A stretch of DNA of 64,000 nt. It comes from Caballeronia sp031450805. Its GTDB lineage: Bacteria; Pseudomonadota; Gammaproteobacteria; Burkholderiales; Burkholderiaceae. The notes under the pieces were generated by a model. It worked only from the letters and a program-made list of their open reading frames with translations, did no database searches and was not told the origin of the DNA. The position numbers and the translations under genes were made by a program. Positions 41,599 to 49,934 of the stretch are shown piece by piece (position 1 is the stretch's first letter; every line of letters begins with the position of its first letter). The stretch is from positions 496,001 to 560,000 of the forward strand of contig NZ_JARTVY010000002.1 in the NCBI RefSeq assembly GCF_031450805.1. The letters run 5' to 3'.

Positions 41599-42200
41599 CA
41601 GAATTCGACGCCCCGTTGCGCTTTGACGCCTTGCTCACGGTATGGATGCTTCACGAGCCGCATTTCGGTGACGAGATCGGCAATGTCGACGAGCGCCTCC
41701 GGCGCATGACGGCCTGTTACGACCACATGAAGCATCGCGGGTCGGCCCTTCAGAGCATCGAGCACTTCATCGAGCGGAAGATACTCGTACTTGAGCACGG
41801 TGTTGAGTTCATCCAGCACAACCATCTGATATTCACCGCTTTCGATCATGCGGCGCGCTTCGTTCCATCCCTTGCGCGCGGTCGCCATATCGGCTTCGCG
41901 ATTCTGGGTGTTCCACGTATAGCCATCGCCCATCGTGACGAAATCGCAGTTCGCTGCCGCGCCGAGAAAATCCCGTTCGGACGTATGCAACGCGCCCTTG
42001 ATGAACTGCACGACGCCGAGCTTCATGCCGTGGCCGAGCACGCGCACCGCCATGCCGAACGCGGCTGTGGTCTTGCCCTTGCCATTGCCGGTATTCACGA
42101 TCAACAGGCCCTTCTCGTGATCGGCGGCGGCCTGCTTCTTTTCATGGCCTTCCTTGCGACGCTGCGTCATCCGCAAATGCGATTCGGTGTCGGTTTTCAT
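41598..42200 (-). CDS. cobO: Cob(I)yrinic acid a,c-diamide adenosyltransferase CobO
   Basis: CobO adds the 5'-deoxyadenosyl group of ATP to the reduced cobalt. This 200-residue protein has the P-loop NTGNGKGKTTAAFGMAVR (about 37-54), VQFIKGALHTSERDF, and VVLDELNTVLKYEYL, typical of CobA/CobO type. Start MKTDTESHLRM at 42200 overlaps the cobE stop (ATGA), and the stop shares bases with the cobB start. Upstream codons of the open frame read cobE out of frame. Confidence 0.94.
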   Translation of the reverse strand: MKTDTESHLRMTQRRKEGHEKKQAAADHEKGLLIVNTGNGKGKTTAAFGMAVRVLGHGMKLGVVQFIKGALHTSERDFLGAAANCDFVTMGDGYTWNTQNREADMATARKGWNEARRMIESGEYQMVVLDELNTVLKYEYLPLDEVLDALKGRPAMLHVVVTGRHAPEALVDIADLVTEMRLVKHPYREQGVKAQRGVEF

Positions 42201-42613
42201 GGGGCGTTCTTGTCTGATGGCGCGTTCTTCATTGCGATCGCGACGGTCACGCCGCCGACGATGGTCTTTCCGAGTGCGAGCCGTCCGCCGCCGCTCGCCA
42301 ATATGGCGCAAGGCTCGCACACGCCGTCGACATTCATGTGCCTGGCGGCTTGGCGAGAGTAATTCACCGGCGCTATAGCAATTTCTTCCGCGTTAAAAAA
42401 ATGCAAAGCCAAACGATGACGCTCGCAAAACGCCAGCAGGCCAGCTTCGCATTCTTTAGCGTCGATGCTTGCGGCCAAGGCGATTTCATCGAATGAAAGC
42501 GCGGCTTCGTCGAGCGCCGTGCGTACGGCATGCTCGATGGCGTCTGCGCTCGCGCCTCGCCTGCAACCGATGCCGACTGCAAGATGGCGCCGGGTCGCGC
42601 TAATGGTCATCAT
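42197..42613 (-). CDS. cobE: CobE/CbiG C-terminal-family protein
   Basis: The 138-residue protein has the CobE/CbiG_C pattern: LAVGIGCRRGASADAIEHAV, IALAASIDAKECEAGLLAF and C-terminal VCEPCAILASGGGRLALGKT. CobE is needed in the aerobic route of Pseudomonas at an unassigned step; its domain also forms the end of CbiG. Two adjacent ATG codons (42613 and 42610) lie under a cobalamin riboswitch leader, neither with a strong ribosome site. It is the first gene of cobE-cobO-cobB-DUF1289. Confidence 0.88.
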   Translation of the reverse strand: MMTISATRRHLAVGIGCRRGASADAIEHAVRTALDEAALSFDEIALAASIDAKECEAGLLAFCERHRLALHFFNAEEIAIAPVNYSRQAARHMNVDGVCEPCAILASGGGRLALGKTIVGGVTVAIAMKNAPSDKNAP

Positions 42614-42714
42614 CGAAAAGAAAATGGCGGCTTGCGCCGTGCATGCGTCCCTCGCGGATGCGCGGCGTTCGGCGAAGCGCGCCGCATGAAATCACGCAAT
42701 GCGCTTCGTCCCCT

Positions 42715-42930
42715 GCGCTGGCCGGTATCCGGGCTTGCGACCTCATCGTGCGGCCTTCCCGCCTGCGCGGCAGTGGCATTTGAGCACCGTGCGCGGCATT
42801 GCATGGCACAAGCCGCCGGTCGCGTACCGTTGCGGGGACAGCACAGGCTGGCGCGTGATTCGTCCAGAAACACGGCTTCCTGTTTCCCGTTTAACTGCGC
42901 GTTGCGTTCGAACGCGCGAGCACCAGTCGC
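42715..42930 (-). promoter_or_regulatory. Cobalamin riboswitch upstream of cobE-cobO-cobB
   Basis: On the minus strand the order is GGTGCTCGCG (42925), AAACGGGAAACAGGAAGCCG (about 42891-42872), CTGTCCCCGCAACGGTACGC (about 42842-42823), TGCCACTGCC, GGCGGGAAGGCCG (about 42763-42751) and GCAAGCCCGGATACCGGCC (42739-42721). These are the standard long-type B12 element landmarks. It ends about 100 bases before the cobE start. Confidence 0.92.
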
Positions 42931-42973
42931 GGGCCAAAGATACCATAGGCGCTTCTTTAAGGCGCGTGTTTCC

Positions 42974-43002
42974 TTGACGCTCGTGTCCGCTAAGCCTAGA
43001 CT
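42974..43002 (+). promoter_or_regulatory. Probable sigma70 promoter of the cobW-cobN unit
   Basis: TTGACG (42974-42979) is 17 bases from TAGACT (42997-43002). Transcription would start near 43009, just before the first base of the cobalamin riboswitch, the position expected for a riboswitch-controlled leader. Confidence 0.65.
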
Positions 43003-43012
43003 TTCACGCAGT

Positions 43013-43227
43013 CTGGTGCTCGTGCGCGAGCTTCTTTTCGCGCACAGTCAAACGGGAAGCAGGGAGCGCTTAGCCATTTCATGCGTATGGCGTGCGCCAA
43101 CCTGCGCTGCCCCCGCAACGGTAAGCGACTGGCGGTATCGGTATTGACGATACCGCGCATTGCGCTAAACGCCACTGCCAACGGCAGGAAGGCGGCGTAA
43201 TGAGTCGCAAGCCCGGATACCGGCCAG
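43013..43227 (+). promoter_or_regulatory. Cobalamin riboswitch upstream of cobW-cobN
   Basis: Landmarks in order: GGTGCTCGTGCGCGAG (43015-43030), TCAAACGGGAAGCAGGGAGC (43048-43067), GCTGCCCCCGCAACGGTAAG (43106-43125), GCCACTGCC (43171-43179), GGAAGGCGG, and GCAAGCCCGGATACCGGCC (43207-43225). It shares long stretches with the minus-strand element at 42715-42930, and together they form a back-to-back pair. The cobW start is about 130 bases downstream. Confidence 0.93.
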
Positions 43228-43356
43228 ACTTTCGCCAGGACCCATGCCGCGGGGATGCGGCTCGGTTCATGATCACGAAGCCGTGCGCCTTTCCCGTTCC
43301 ATCCGCATTCGATGCCTCGAGCGGCGCCGCGCACGCACACACGCCACGGAGCAACA

Positions 43357-44436
43357 ATGCAAACCCGCAAGATTCCCGTCACCGTCGTGACCGGCTTTCT
43401 CGGCAGCGGCAAGACTACCTTGATGCGCCATATCATGTCGAATGCGCAGGGCTTGCGCCTGGCGGTGATCGTCAATGAGTTCGGCGAGCTCGGTATCGAC
43501 GGCGAGATTCTGAAAGGCTGCGGCATCGGTTGCGATGACGAAGCGGCGTCTGCCGACCGCAATCTCTATGAGCTTGCGAACGGTTGTTTGTGCTGCACGG
43601 TGCAGGAAGAGTTCTACCCCGTGATGGAGCAATTGCTGGAACGGCGAGACCGCATCGACCATGTGCTGATCGAAACGTCCGGTCTTGCGTTGCCGAAGCC
43701 ACTCGTGCAGGCGTTCAACTGGCCGTCCATCAAGAATGCGTTTACCGTCGATGCCGTCATCACCGTCGTCGATGGTCCCGCTGCTGCAAGCGGACAGTTC
43801 GCGGCGAATCCCGCTGCAGTCGATGCACAGCGCAAGGCCGATCCGAATCTGGACCATGAATCGCCACTGCATGAATTGTTCGAGGATCAGCTTTCATCGG
43901 CCGATCTGGTGATCGTGAACAAGACGGACCTGATGGACGCTGATGCGTTCCACAAAGTCGAAACACTCATACGTCCCGAGATTCCGCCGCAAGTGAAGAT
44001 CGTCCCTGCACAAATGGGCCGGCTCGATCTGCATGCATTGCTTGGCTTGCAATCGGCATCGGAAGAGTCGATTCATCTGCGGAACGACCACCATGGCTCA
44101 GTCGATGACGAAGGCCACGCGGATCATCACCATGACGAGTTCGATTCTGTCGTGGTTAAAGCGCGCATCGAGTCGCGCGAGCAGGCGATCGCTGCGTTGC
44201 AGACGCTCGTCGAGCAACATACCATTTATCGTGTAAAGGGCTTTGCGGCACTCCCCGGCGCTGCGATGCGTCTCGTCGTGCAAGGCGTGGGGCGTCGTTT
44301 CGACAGTTACTTCGATCGACGCTGGTCCGAAGGCGAAGCGGCGAGCCGTTTCGTGCTGATCGGCGAAGACCTCGATCAGCAGGCGCTTCAGGCCGCGTTC
44401 GACGCCGCGCTCGGTAATTCGCTCGTGCAGGCCTGA
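43357..44436 (+). CDS. cobW: CobW, G3E GTPase / cobalt metallochaperone
   Basis: CobW loads Co(II) for corrin metalation. The 359-residue protein has the G3E P-loop TGFLGSGKTT (12-21), metal motif CLCC (77-80), ETSGLALPKP and the GTP-base motif NKTDLMDAD. A His-rich stretch (NDHHGSVDDEGHADHHHDEF) separates the GTPase from the C-terminal CobW_C domain, consistent with metal binding. Start ATG at 43357 follows GGAG by seven bases; the frame upstream (43312) lies in the riboswitch leader. cobN follows after four bases. Confidence 0.95.
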   Translation: MQTRKIPVTVVTGFLGSGKTTLMRHIMSNAQGLRLAVIVNEFGELGIDGEILKGCGIGCDDEAASADRNLYELANGCLCCTVQEEFYPVMEQLLERRDRIDHVLIETSGLALPKPLVQAFNWPSIKNAFTVDAVITVVDGPAAASGQFAANPAAVDAQRKADPNLDHESPLHELFEDQLSSADLVIVNKTDLMDADAFHKVETLIRPEIPPQVKIVPAQMGRLDLHALLGLQSASEESIHLRNDHHGSVDDEGHADHHHDEFDSVVVKARIESREQAIAALQTLVEQHTIYRVKGFAALPGAAMRLVVQGVGRRFDSYFDRRWSEGEAASRFVLIGEDLDQQALQAAFDAALGNSLVQA

Positions 44437-44440
44437 CACG

Positions 44441-47400
44441 ATGCATCTGCTACGCACGACGCCCGGCGGCTTCGTCGACGATGCCGCGGGCGTCATACGC
44501 ATCGAACAGACGCGCGCGCCGATCGTCGTTCTGAGTTCCGCTGACACGACGCTCGCGCTGCTGGCCAGCGTGTTTCCGCGCCTTGAAGCCGGCTTTCCCG
44601 AAGTGCGGCTCGCTAATCAGTCGTTCTTGCGCCAGCCCGCATCGGTCGACTTTTATATCGACGATGTCGTGCGTCATGCGAAAGTGGTCATCGTCGATCA
44701 CCTGGGCGGCGAATCGTACTGGCCTTATGGGATCGAGCGGCTGGTAACGCTTGCGAGAAGCGAGAAGCAAGTGCTCGCAATGTTCTCGGGCGATCTCACC
44801 GAAGACCCGAATCTGATCGCCAAGAGCACGGCCGATGCCGCGTTCTGCCGTGTGTTGTCGCGTTATTTGCGGGAAGGCGGTGCGCGCAACGCAGAGGCAT
44901 TTTTGCGCGCGATCGCTCTTCATGCGCTCGGCTTCGGACGCGAGCCGCAGCCGCCGTGTCCATTGCCTCCTGTCGCGATCTATCATCCCGAGCGCGATAT
45001 CGCCGTGATCGACGACTGGCGCGCGCGATGGACCGAAGGCGCGCCCGTCGTCGCGGTGCTGTTTTATCGCGCGCATCTGCAGGCGGGAAATACTGCAGTA
45101 TTCGATGCGCTAGTCGAATCGCTCGAGAAAGAAGGCCTTAATCCGCTGCCGATTGCCATTTCATCGCTTAAGGAAAGCGTCAGCCGTGAAGTGGTTGCAC
45201 GCTTGTGTGCGGAGCATCATGCGTCGCTCGTGCTGAATACCACGGCGTTCGCTGCAGGCGTCATCGGCGAAAGCGAAGCATTCGAAGTTGCGGGCGATGC
45301 GCCCGTGCTGCAGGTAATTCTGAGCGGGGGCAATCGCGACGACTGGCTAAAGGACAATCAGGGCCTTAATTCACGCGATGTCGCAATGCATATCGCCTTG
45401 CCCGAAGTCGATGGCCGCATCATCACGCGCGCAGTAAGTTTCAAAGGGCTCGCGTATCACTGTCCGCATACGCAAGTGGACGTTGTGCGCTATCAAGCCG
45501 ATGCAGAGCGCGTGCGCTTCGTCGCGGAACTCAGTCGGCGCTGGTGCGCGCTGCGGCACAAACCCAATGCGGCCAAACGCATCGCGCTCGTGCTAGCGAA
45601 TTATCCGGCGAGCGAAGGGCGCATTGGCAATGGTGTGGGTCTCGATACGCCGGCATCGGCCATCAATATTCTGTCGATGCTCGCGCGCGAAGGCTATCGC
45701 GTCGGCAATATCCCCGAGAACGGCGATGCGCTCATCGCAGCGTTGACGCAAGGTGTCACGAACGATCCCGTCGTGCGCGATCTCCGGCCCGCGCTGCAAA
45801 GCCTGTCGCTCGAAGAATATCGCGCAGCGTATGACGCGCTGCCCGCCGATGCGCGCGCGGCGCTGGAAGCGACATGGGGAGCACCCGAAGACGACCCGAC
45901 GATAAGACGCGGCCGCTTCATGATCGCAGGCTTTCGTTGCGGCGAAGTTTTCGTCGGCATTCAGCCTTCGCGTTCGCGTGAACGAAGCGACTACGCGAGC
46001 TATCACGACGCCGACCTCGTCCCGCCGCATTCGTATCTGGCGTTCTATTTCTGGCTGCGCTTGCGTTTCAGTGTCGATGCCATCGTGCATGTCGGAAAGC
46101 ACGGCAATCTCGAATGGCTACCGGGCAAGAGCGTGGCATTGTCCGCATTGTGCTGGCCCGACCTGATTCTCGGCCCGATGCCGCATCTCTATCCGTTCAT
46201 CGTCAACGATCCGGGCGAGGGCAGTCAGGCGAAGCGGCGCGCGCAGGCGGTCATCATCGATCATCTGATGCCGCCGCTCACGCGTGCCGAGAACTACGGG
46301 CCATTGCAGGACCTCGAACGTCAAGTCGACGAATACTACGAAGCGTTGATGGTCGATGCGCGCCGTGCAAAGCTGTTGCGCAAGTCGATACTCGAAAGCA
46401 TCGTCGAACACAGGCTGCATGAAGAACTCGGCCTCGATGCGCCGCGTGACATCGCCGGCGAAGATGCCTTGCTCACGCGGGCCGATGCCTATCTTTGCGA
46501 ACTCAAGGAAGCGCAGATTCGCGACGGCCTGCATGTGTTCGGGGTATCGCCACAAGGCGCGCAGCGCCGCGATACGTTGCTTGCGTTAGGACGCTTTCCG
46601 GCAGGCGACGGGCAAGGTGCGAACGCGGGCCTCATCACCGCGCTCGCACGCGATCTGCAATTGGGCGATACCTTCGATCCGCTCGACGCCGACTGGTCCG
46701 CATCATGGAGCGGCCCCCGCCCTGAAGCATTACAAGCGGTGAGTACTGCACCGTGGCGTCATGAGGGAGACACGCGCGAGCGCCTCGAATGTCTCGCGAT
46801 GCAACTGCTCGAAGACGATGCGCAAGTGCCCGGTCCACAAACGAGGCTGGTGCTCGAACGGCTGAAAGGCGATGTTCTGCCGCGCCTGGATTCGTGCGGA
46901 CCACAAGAACTCATGCAACTCAAACGCGGTCTCGAAGGGCGCTTCGTGCCGCCGGGACCGAGCGGCTCGCCATCGCGCGGCAGGCCCGACGTCCTGCCTA
47001 CAGGTCGCAATTTCTATTCGGTCGATACGCGTGCCTTGCCGACGCAAGCCGCATGGTCGCTCGGGCTCAAGTCCGCGAACATGCTGGTTGAACGACACGT
47101 GCAGGACCACGGCGACTATCCGCGTGCCATCGGCTTGTCGGTGTGGGGCACCGCGACGATGCGCACGGGGGGCGACGACATCGCGCAGGCGTTCGCGCTC
47201 ATCGGCGTGCGGCCCAAATGGGCGGCGGGCAGTCATCGCGTGACGGACTTCGAGATTCTGCCCATCACCATCTTCAATCGTCCGCGCGTCGACGTCACGC
47301 TGCGTGTATCGGGCTTCTTTCGCGATGCGTTCGCCAATCTCATGCATCTGTTCGACGCGGCCGTGCAAGCCGTTGCCGAACTCGACGACGAGCCCGACGA

Positions 47401-48214
47401 CGTGAACCCGATTCGCGCGCGGATCTTGCGCGAGCGCGATGAACTCATCGGCCGCGGTGTCGATACAACCGAAGCGCGTCGCCGTGCGGGCTGGCGTGTC
47501 TTCAGCACGAAGCCCGGTGCATACGGAGCGGGCTTGCAGGAACTGATCGATGCGCGTCAGTGGCAAACCGACGCCGATTTATCAGAGGCCTATCAAAGCA
47601 CAGGCGGCTACGCGTATTCGCAAGGTGGCGACGGCGTCGAAGCGCGCGCGAGCTTCGGCGCGCGTCTTTCATCGCTCGACGTGATCTTGCAGAATCAGGA
47701 CAATCGCGAGCACGACATTCTCGATTCGAACGACTACCACCAGTTCCAAGGCGGCATGGTGGCGGCGGTGCGTCATCTGTCGGGCGTGCAACCGCAGGCG
47801 TACAACGCCGATCACAGCAACCCCGCAGCGCCACGCGTTCGTACGTTGAACGAAGAGATTTCGCGGGTGGTGCGTGCGCGCGTCGTCAATCCGAAATGGA
47901 TCGATGGCGTCAAGCGCCACGGTTACAAGGGCGCATCCGAACTGGCTGCGACAGTCGATTATCTTTTCGGCTATGACGCCACTGCGCGCGTCGTATCCGA
48001 TCACCAATATGCGCTCGTCACCGATGCCTATGTGAACGATGCCGGCACGCGCGACTTCATCGCCCGGCACAATCCGCACGCGTTGCAGTCGATCTGCGAG
48101 CGTTTGCTCGAAGCGATGGAGCGCGGCCTGTGGCAAGAGCCGGGCGACTATCGCGAGGCGGTGACGCAGCATCTGCTCGATGTCGAGCAGCAACTCGAGA
48201 GCCGACAGACTTGA
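44441..48214 (+). CDS. cobN: Cobaltochelatase large subunit CobN
   Basis: CobN is the BchH/ChlH-like subunit that inserts cobalt into hydrogenobyrinate a,c-diamide, with ATP hydrolysis by an AAA+ partner. The 1257-residue protein is of family length and has the CobN/Mg-chelatase features VHVGKHGNLEWLPGKSVALS (conserved His/Glu), GEGSQAKRRAQAVIIDHLMP, and a C-terminal QGGMVAAVRHLSGVQPQAY. It starts MHLLRTTPGGFVDD, four bases after cobW. Its stop overlaps the start of the ChlI-like gene (TTGA), so expression of large and AAA+ subunits is coupled. Confidence 0.95.
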   Translation: MHLLRTTPGGFVDDAAGVIRIEQTRAPIVVLSSADTTLALLASVFPRLEAGFPEVRLANQSFLRQPASVDFYIDDVVRHAKVVIVDHLGGESYWPYGIERLVTLARSEKQVLAMFSGDLTEDPNLIAKSTADAAFCRVLSRYLREGGARNAEAFLRAIALHALGFGREPQPPCPLPPVAIYHPERDIAVIDDWRARWTEGAPVVAVLFYRAHLQAGNTAVFDALVESLEKEGLNPLPIAISSLKESVSREVVARLCAEHHASLVLNTTAFAAGVIGESEAFEVAGDAPVLQVILSGGNRDDWLKDNQGLNSRDVAMHIALPEVDGRIITRAVSFKGLAYHCPHTQVDVVRYQADAERVRFVAELSRRWCALRHKPNAAKRIALVLANYPASEGRIGNGVGLDTPASAINILSMLAREGYRVGNIPENGDALIAALTQGVTNDPVVRDLRPALQSLSLEEYRAAYDALPADARAALEATWGAPEDDPTIRRGRFMIAGFRCGEVFVGIQPSRSRERSDYASYHDADLVPPHSYLAFYFWLRLRFSVDAIVHVGKHGNLEWLPGKSVALSALCWPDLILGPMPHLYPFIVNDPGEGSQAKRRAQAVIIDHLMPPLTRAENYGPLQDLERQVDEYYEALMVDARRAKLLRKSILESIVEHRLHEELGLDAPRDIAGEDALLTRADAYLCELKEAQIRDGLHVFGVSPQGAQRRDTLLALGRFPAGDGQGANAGLITALARDLQLGDTFDPLDADWSASWSGPRPEALQAVSTAPWRHEGDTRERLECLAMQLLEDDAQVPGPQTRLVLERLKGDVLPRLDSCGPQELMQLKRGLEGRFVPPGPSGSPSRGRPDVLPTGRNFYSVDTRALPTQAAWSLGLKSANMLVERHVQDHGDYPRAIGLSVWGTATMRTGGDDIAQAFALIGVRPKWAAGSHRVTDFEILPITIFNRPRVDVTLRVSGFFRDAFANLMHLFDAAVQAVAELDDEPDDVNPIRARILRERDELIGRGVDTTEARRRAGWRVFSTKPGAYGAGLQELIDARQWQTDADLSEAYQSTGGYAYSQGGDGVEARASFGARLSSLDVILQNQDNREHDILDSNDYHQFQGGMVAAVRHLSGVQPQAYNADHSNPAAPRVRTLNEEISRVVRARVVNPKWIDGVKRHGYKGASELAATVDYLFGYDATARVVSDHQYALVTDAYVNDAGTRDFIARHNPHALQSICERLLEAMERGLWQEPGDYREAVTQHLLDVEQQLESRQT

Positions 48215-49248
48215 ACGAAACCTCTTCATTTCCAGTGTTTCCTTTCACCGCGCTCGTCGGTCAGGCGCCGTTGCAGCAGGCTCTGCTGCTAGCGGCCGTT
48301 GATCCTTCTCTGGGCGGCGTGCTGGTCAGCGGGCCGCGCGGCACAGCGAAATCGACTGCCGCCCGCGCGCTTGCAGAACTCCTGCCCGAAGGACGCCTCG
48401 TGACCTTGCCGTTGGGCGCAAGCGAAGAACAGTTGATCGGCACGCTCGACATTCAGAGCGCATTGCGTGACGGCGGCGTGAACTTCTCGCCGGGTCTTCT
48501 GGCGAGAGCGCATCGTGGTGTGTTGTATGTCGACGAAGTCAACCTGTTGCCCAATCCGCTCGTCGATCAGCTGCTCGATGTGGCGGCGAGCGGCGTGAAC
48601 ATCATCGAACGCGACGGAATCTCGCATCGCCATGATGCGCGCTTCGTCCTGATCGGGACGATGAACCCGGAAGAAGGTGAGCTGCGTCCGCAATTGCTGG
48701 ACCGCTTCGGGCTTGCGGTCGAACTCGACAATTGCTTCGATGCGAGCGTGCGGCAGCGAATCGTCAGGTCGCGCCTCGCATTCGATACGGATCCCGAATC
48801 GTTCCGCGAACTTCACGCGGACAATCAGGCGGCGCTCGGCGAGCGTATCGATGTGGCGCGCGCGGCGCTGAGAGACTTCGATTTCGACGATGCCGTCCAT
48901 GCGCGCGTCAGTGAGCTTTGCATCGCCGCACAAGTCGATGGCCTGCGCGCGGACCTCGTGATGCTGCGCGCGGCGCGTGCGCTCGCGGCGCTCGAAGGCG
49001 CGCATCGCGTCGAGACGAAGCACGTCGAATGCGTGGCCGAGGCCGTGTTGCGTCATCGACGCCGGGAGCAGGAAGCGCCGCCGCATGAAACGCCGCCTCG
49101 CCGGGCGAACGGCACGAAGGGCACGAACGGCACCAACGGTTCGGACGGAGCGAGCGCGCAAGATGGCGAATGGGGCTACGTGCCGCCAGAGCCGGTCGGC
49201 GTGACGAAGGTCAAGCAAGTCAGGCCGCTCGCCGCAAAAAAAGCCTGA
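48211..49248 (+). CDS. ChlI/BchI-like AAA+ ATPase, probable cobaltochelatase partner
   Basis: The 345-residue protein shows the magnesium-chelatase subunit I pattern: LVGQAPLQQALLLAAVDPSL, Walker A SGPRGTAKSTAARALAE, PLGASEEQLIGTLDI, Walker B RGVLYVDEVNLLPNPLVDQLLD and FVLIGTMNPEEGELRPQLLDR. The C-terminal 35 residues are low-complexity (NGTKGTNGTNGSDG). Start is taken as TTG at 48211, overlapping the cobN stop. In genomes without CobS/CobT this protein and the next are the supposed motor for CobN; that role is inference from context. Confidence 0.9.
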   Translation: MNETSSFPVFPFTALVGQAPLQQALLLAAVDPSLGGVLVSGPRGTAKSTAARALAELLPEGRLVTLPLGASEEQLIGTLDIQSALRDGGVNFSPGLLARAHRGVLYVDEVNLLPNPLVDQLLDVAASGVNIIERDGISHRHDARFVLIGTMNPEEGELRPQLLDRFGLAVELDNCFDASVRQRIVRSRLAFDTDPESFRELHADNQAALGERIDVARAALRDFDFDDAVHARVSELCIAAQVDGLRADLVMLRAARALAALEGAHRVETKHVECVAEAVLRHRRREQEAPPHETPPRRANGTKGTNGTNGSDGASAQDGEWGYVPPEPVGVTKVKQVRPLAAKKA

Positions 49249-49934
49249 GCCATCGAAGGCTCGACGCCGATGCGCAAGCGCATCGTCTTCGATGGCAGGA
49301 CGCGCGTTCAAGAGGCCGCTACGTTGCACGCGATGGCGCGAAGAGCGCGCGCATCGACTGGATGGCGACGTTGCGAGCGAAGCGCGCCTTGCCGTTCGAT
49401 GCGAACCACCTGCGCTTTCGCCGCACCGATGGCGATGCGAGCACGCTGCATTGCTTCGTGCTCGATTGCTCCGCTTCGATGGTCGGCGGCGAGCGTCTGG
49501 CACGCGCGAAAGGCATGTTGATCGCGCTGTTCGACCGCGTGTATCGGGAGCGCGCCGAAGTCGCGCTCGTATGCTTCGGCGGCGGTCGCGCGCAAGTGCT
49601 CCGTCAACCGGGCGCGGCGCATTGGTTCAACGAGCGATGGATCGCGCCGATTGGCGGCGGTGGCGGATCGCCGCTCACGCTAGGCATATCGAGCGCGGCA
49701 ACGGTGCTGGCACGCGCTGCGCGACGCAGGCCCAGCCAGCGCCGCTGGCTATGGCTGCTGACCGATGGCCGCGTGAATGAGCGGCCCGCCGCACCCGCGC
49801 TTGCGGATCGAATCGTCGTGGTCGATTTCGATGATGGGCCGGTGCGCGTCGGCGGGGCTAAGGCGTTGGCGCTGTCGTGGCGGGCGCAATGCGTATCGGC
49901 GGATGCGCTGCTTCAATACCAGCGCGGCGTATAA
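49170..49934 (+). CDS. VWA-domain ChlD-like protein, probable N-terminal frameshift
   Basis: The C-terminal part is a von Willebrand A domain with MIDAS motif DCSASM (in HCFVLDCSASMVGGERLARA), plus ALVCFGGGRAQVL and WLLTDGRVNERP; such proteins replace CobT/ChlD as partner of the AAA+ subunit. The start is unclear. In this frame the only ATGs are at 49170 (79-base overlap with the ChlI-like gene) and 49362 (would cut the conserved ARIDWMATLRAKR). In the +1 frame an ATG at 49270 with GAAGG upstream encodes MRKRIVFDGRTRVQEAATLH with better third-base GC. The two frames probably were one gene, broken near 49335-49345. Confidence 0.7.
   Translation: MGLRAARAGRRDEGQASQAARRKKSLSHRRLDADAQAHRLRWQDARSRGRYVARDGAKSARIDWMATLRAKRALPFDANHLRFRRTDGDASTLHCFVLDCSASMVGGERLARAKGMLIALFDRVYRERAEVALVCFGGGRAQVLRQPGAAHWFNERWIAPIGGGGGSPLTLGISSAATVLARAARRRPSQRRWLWLLTDGRVNERPAAPALADRIVVVDFDDGPVRVGGAKALALSWRAQCVSADALLQYQRGV

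Noticed and set aside
42715..43227. Long inverted similarity taken as transposon ends
   Set aside because: The similarity is explained by two cobalamin riboswitches on opposite strands; the conserved blocks are the known B12-element landmarks.
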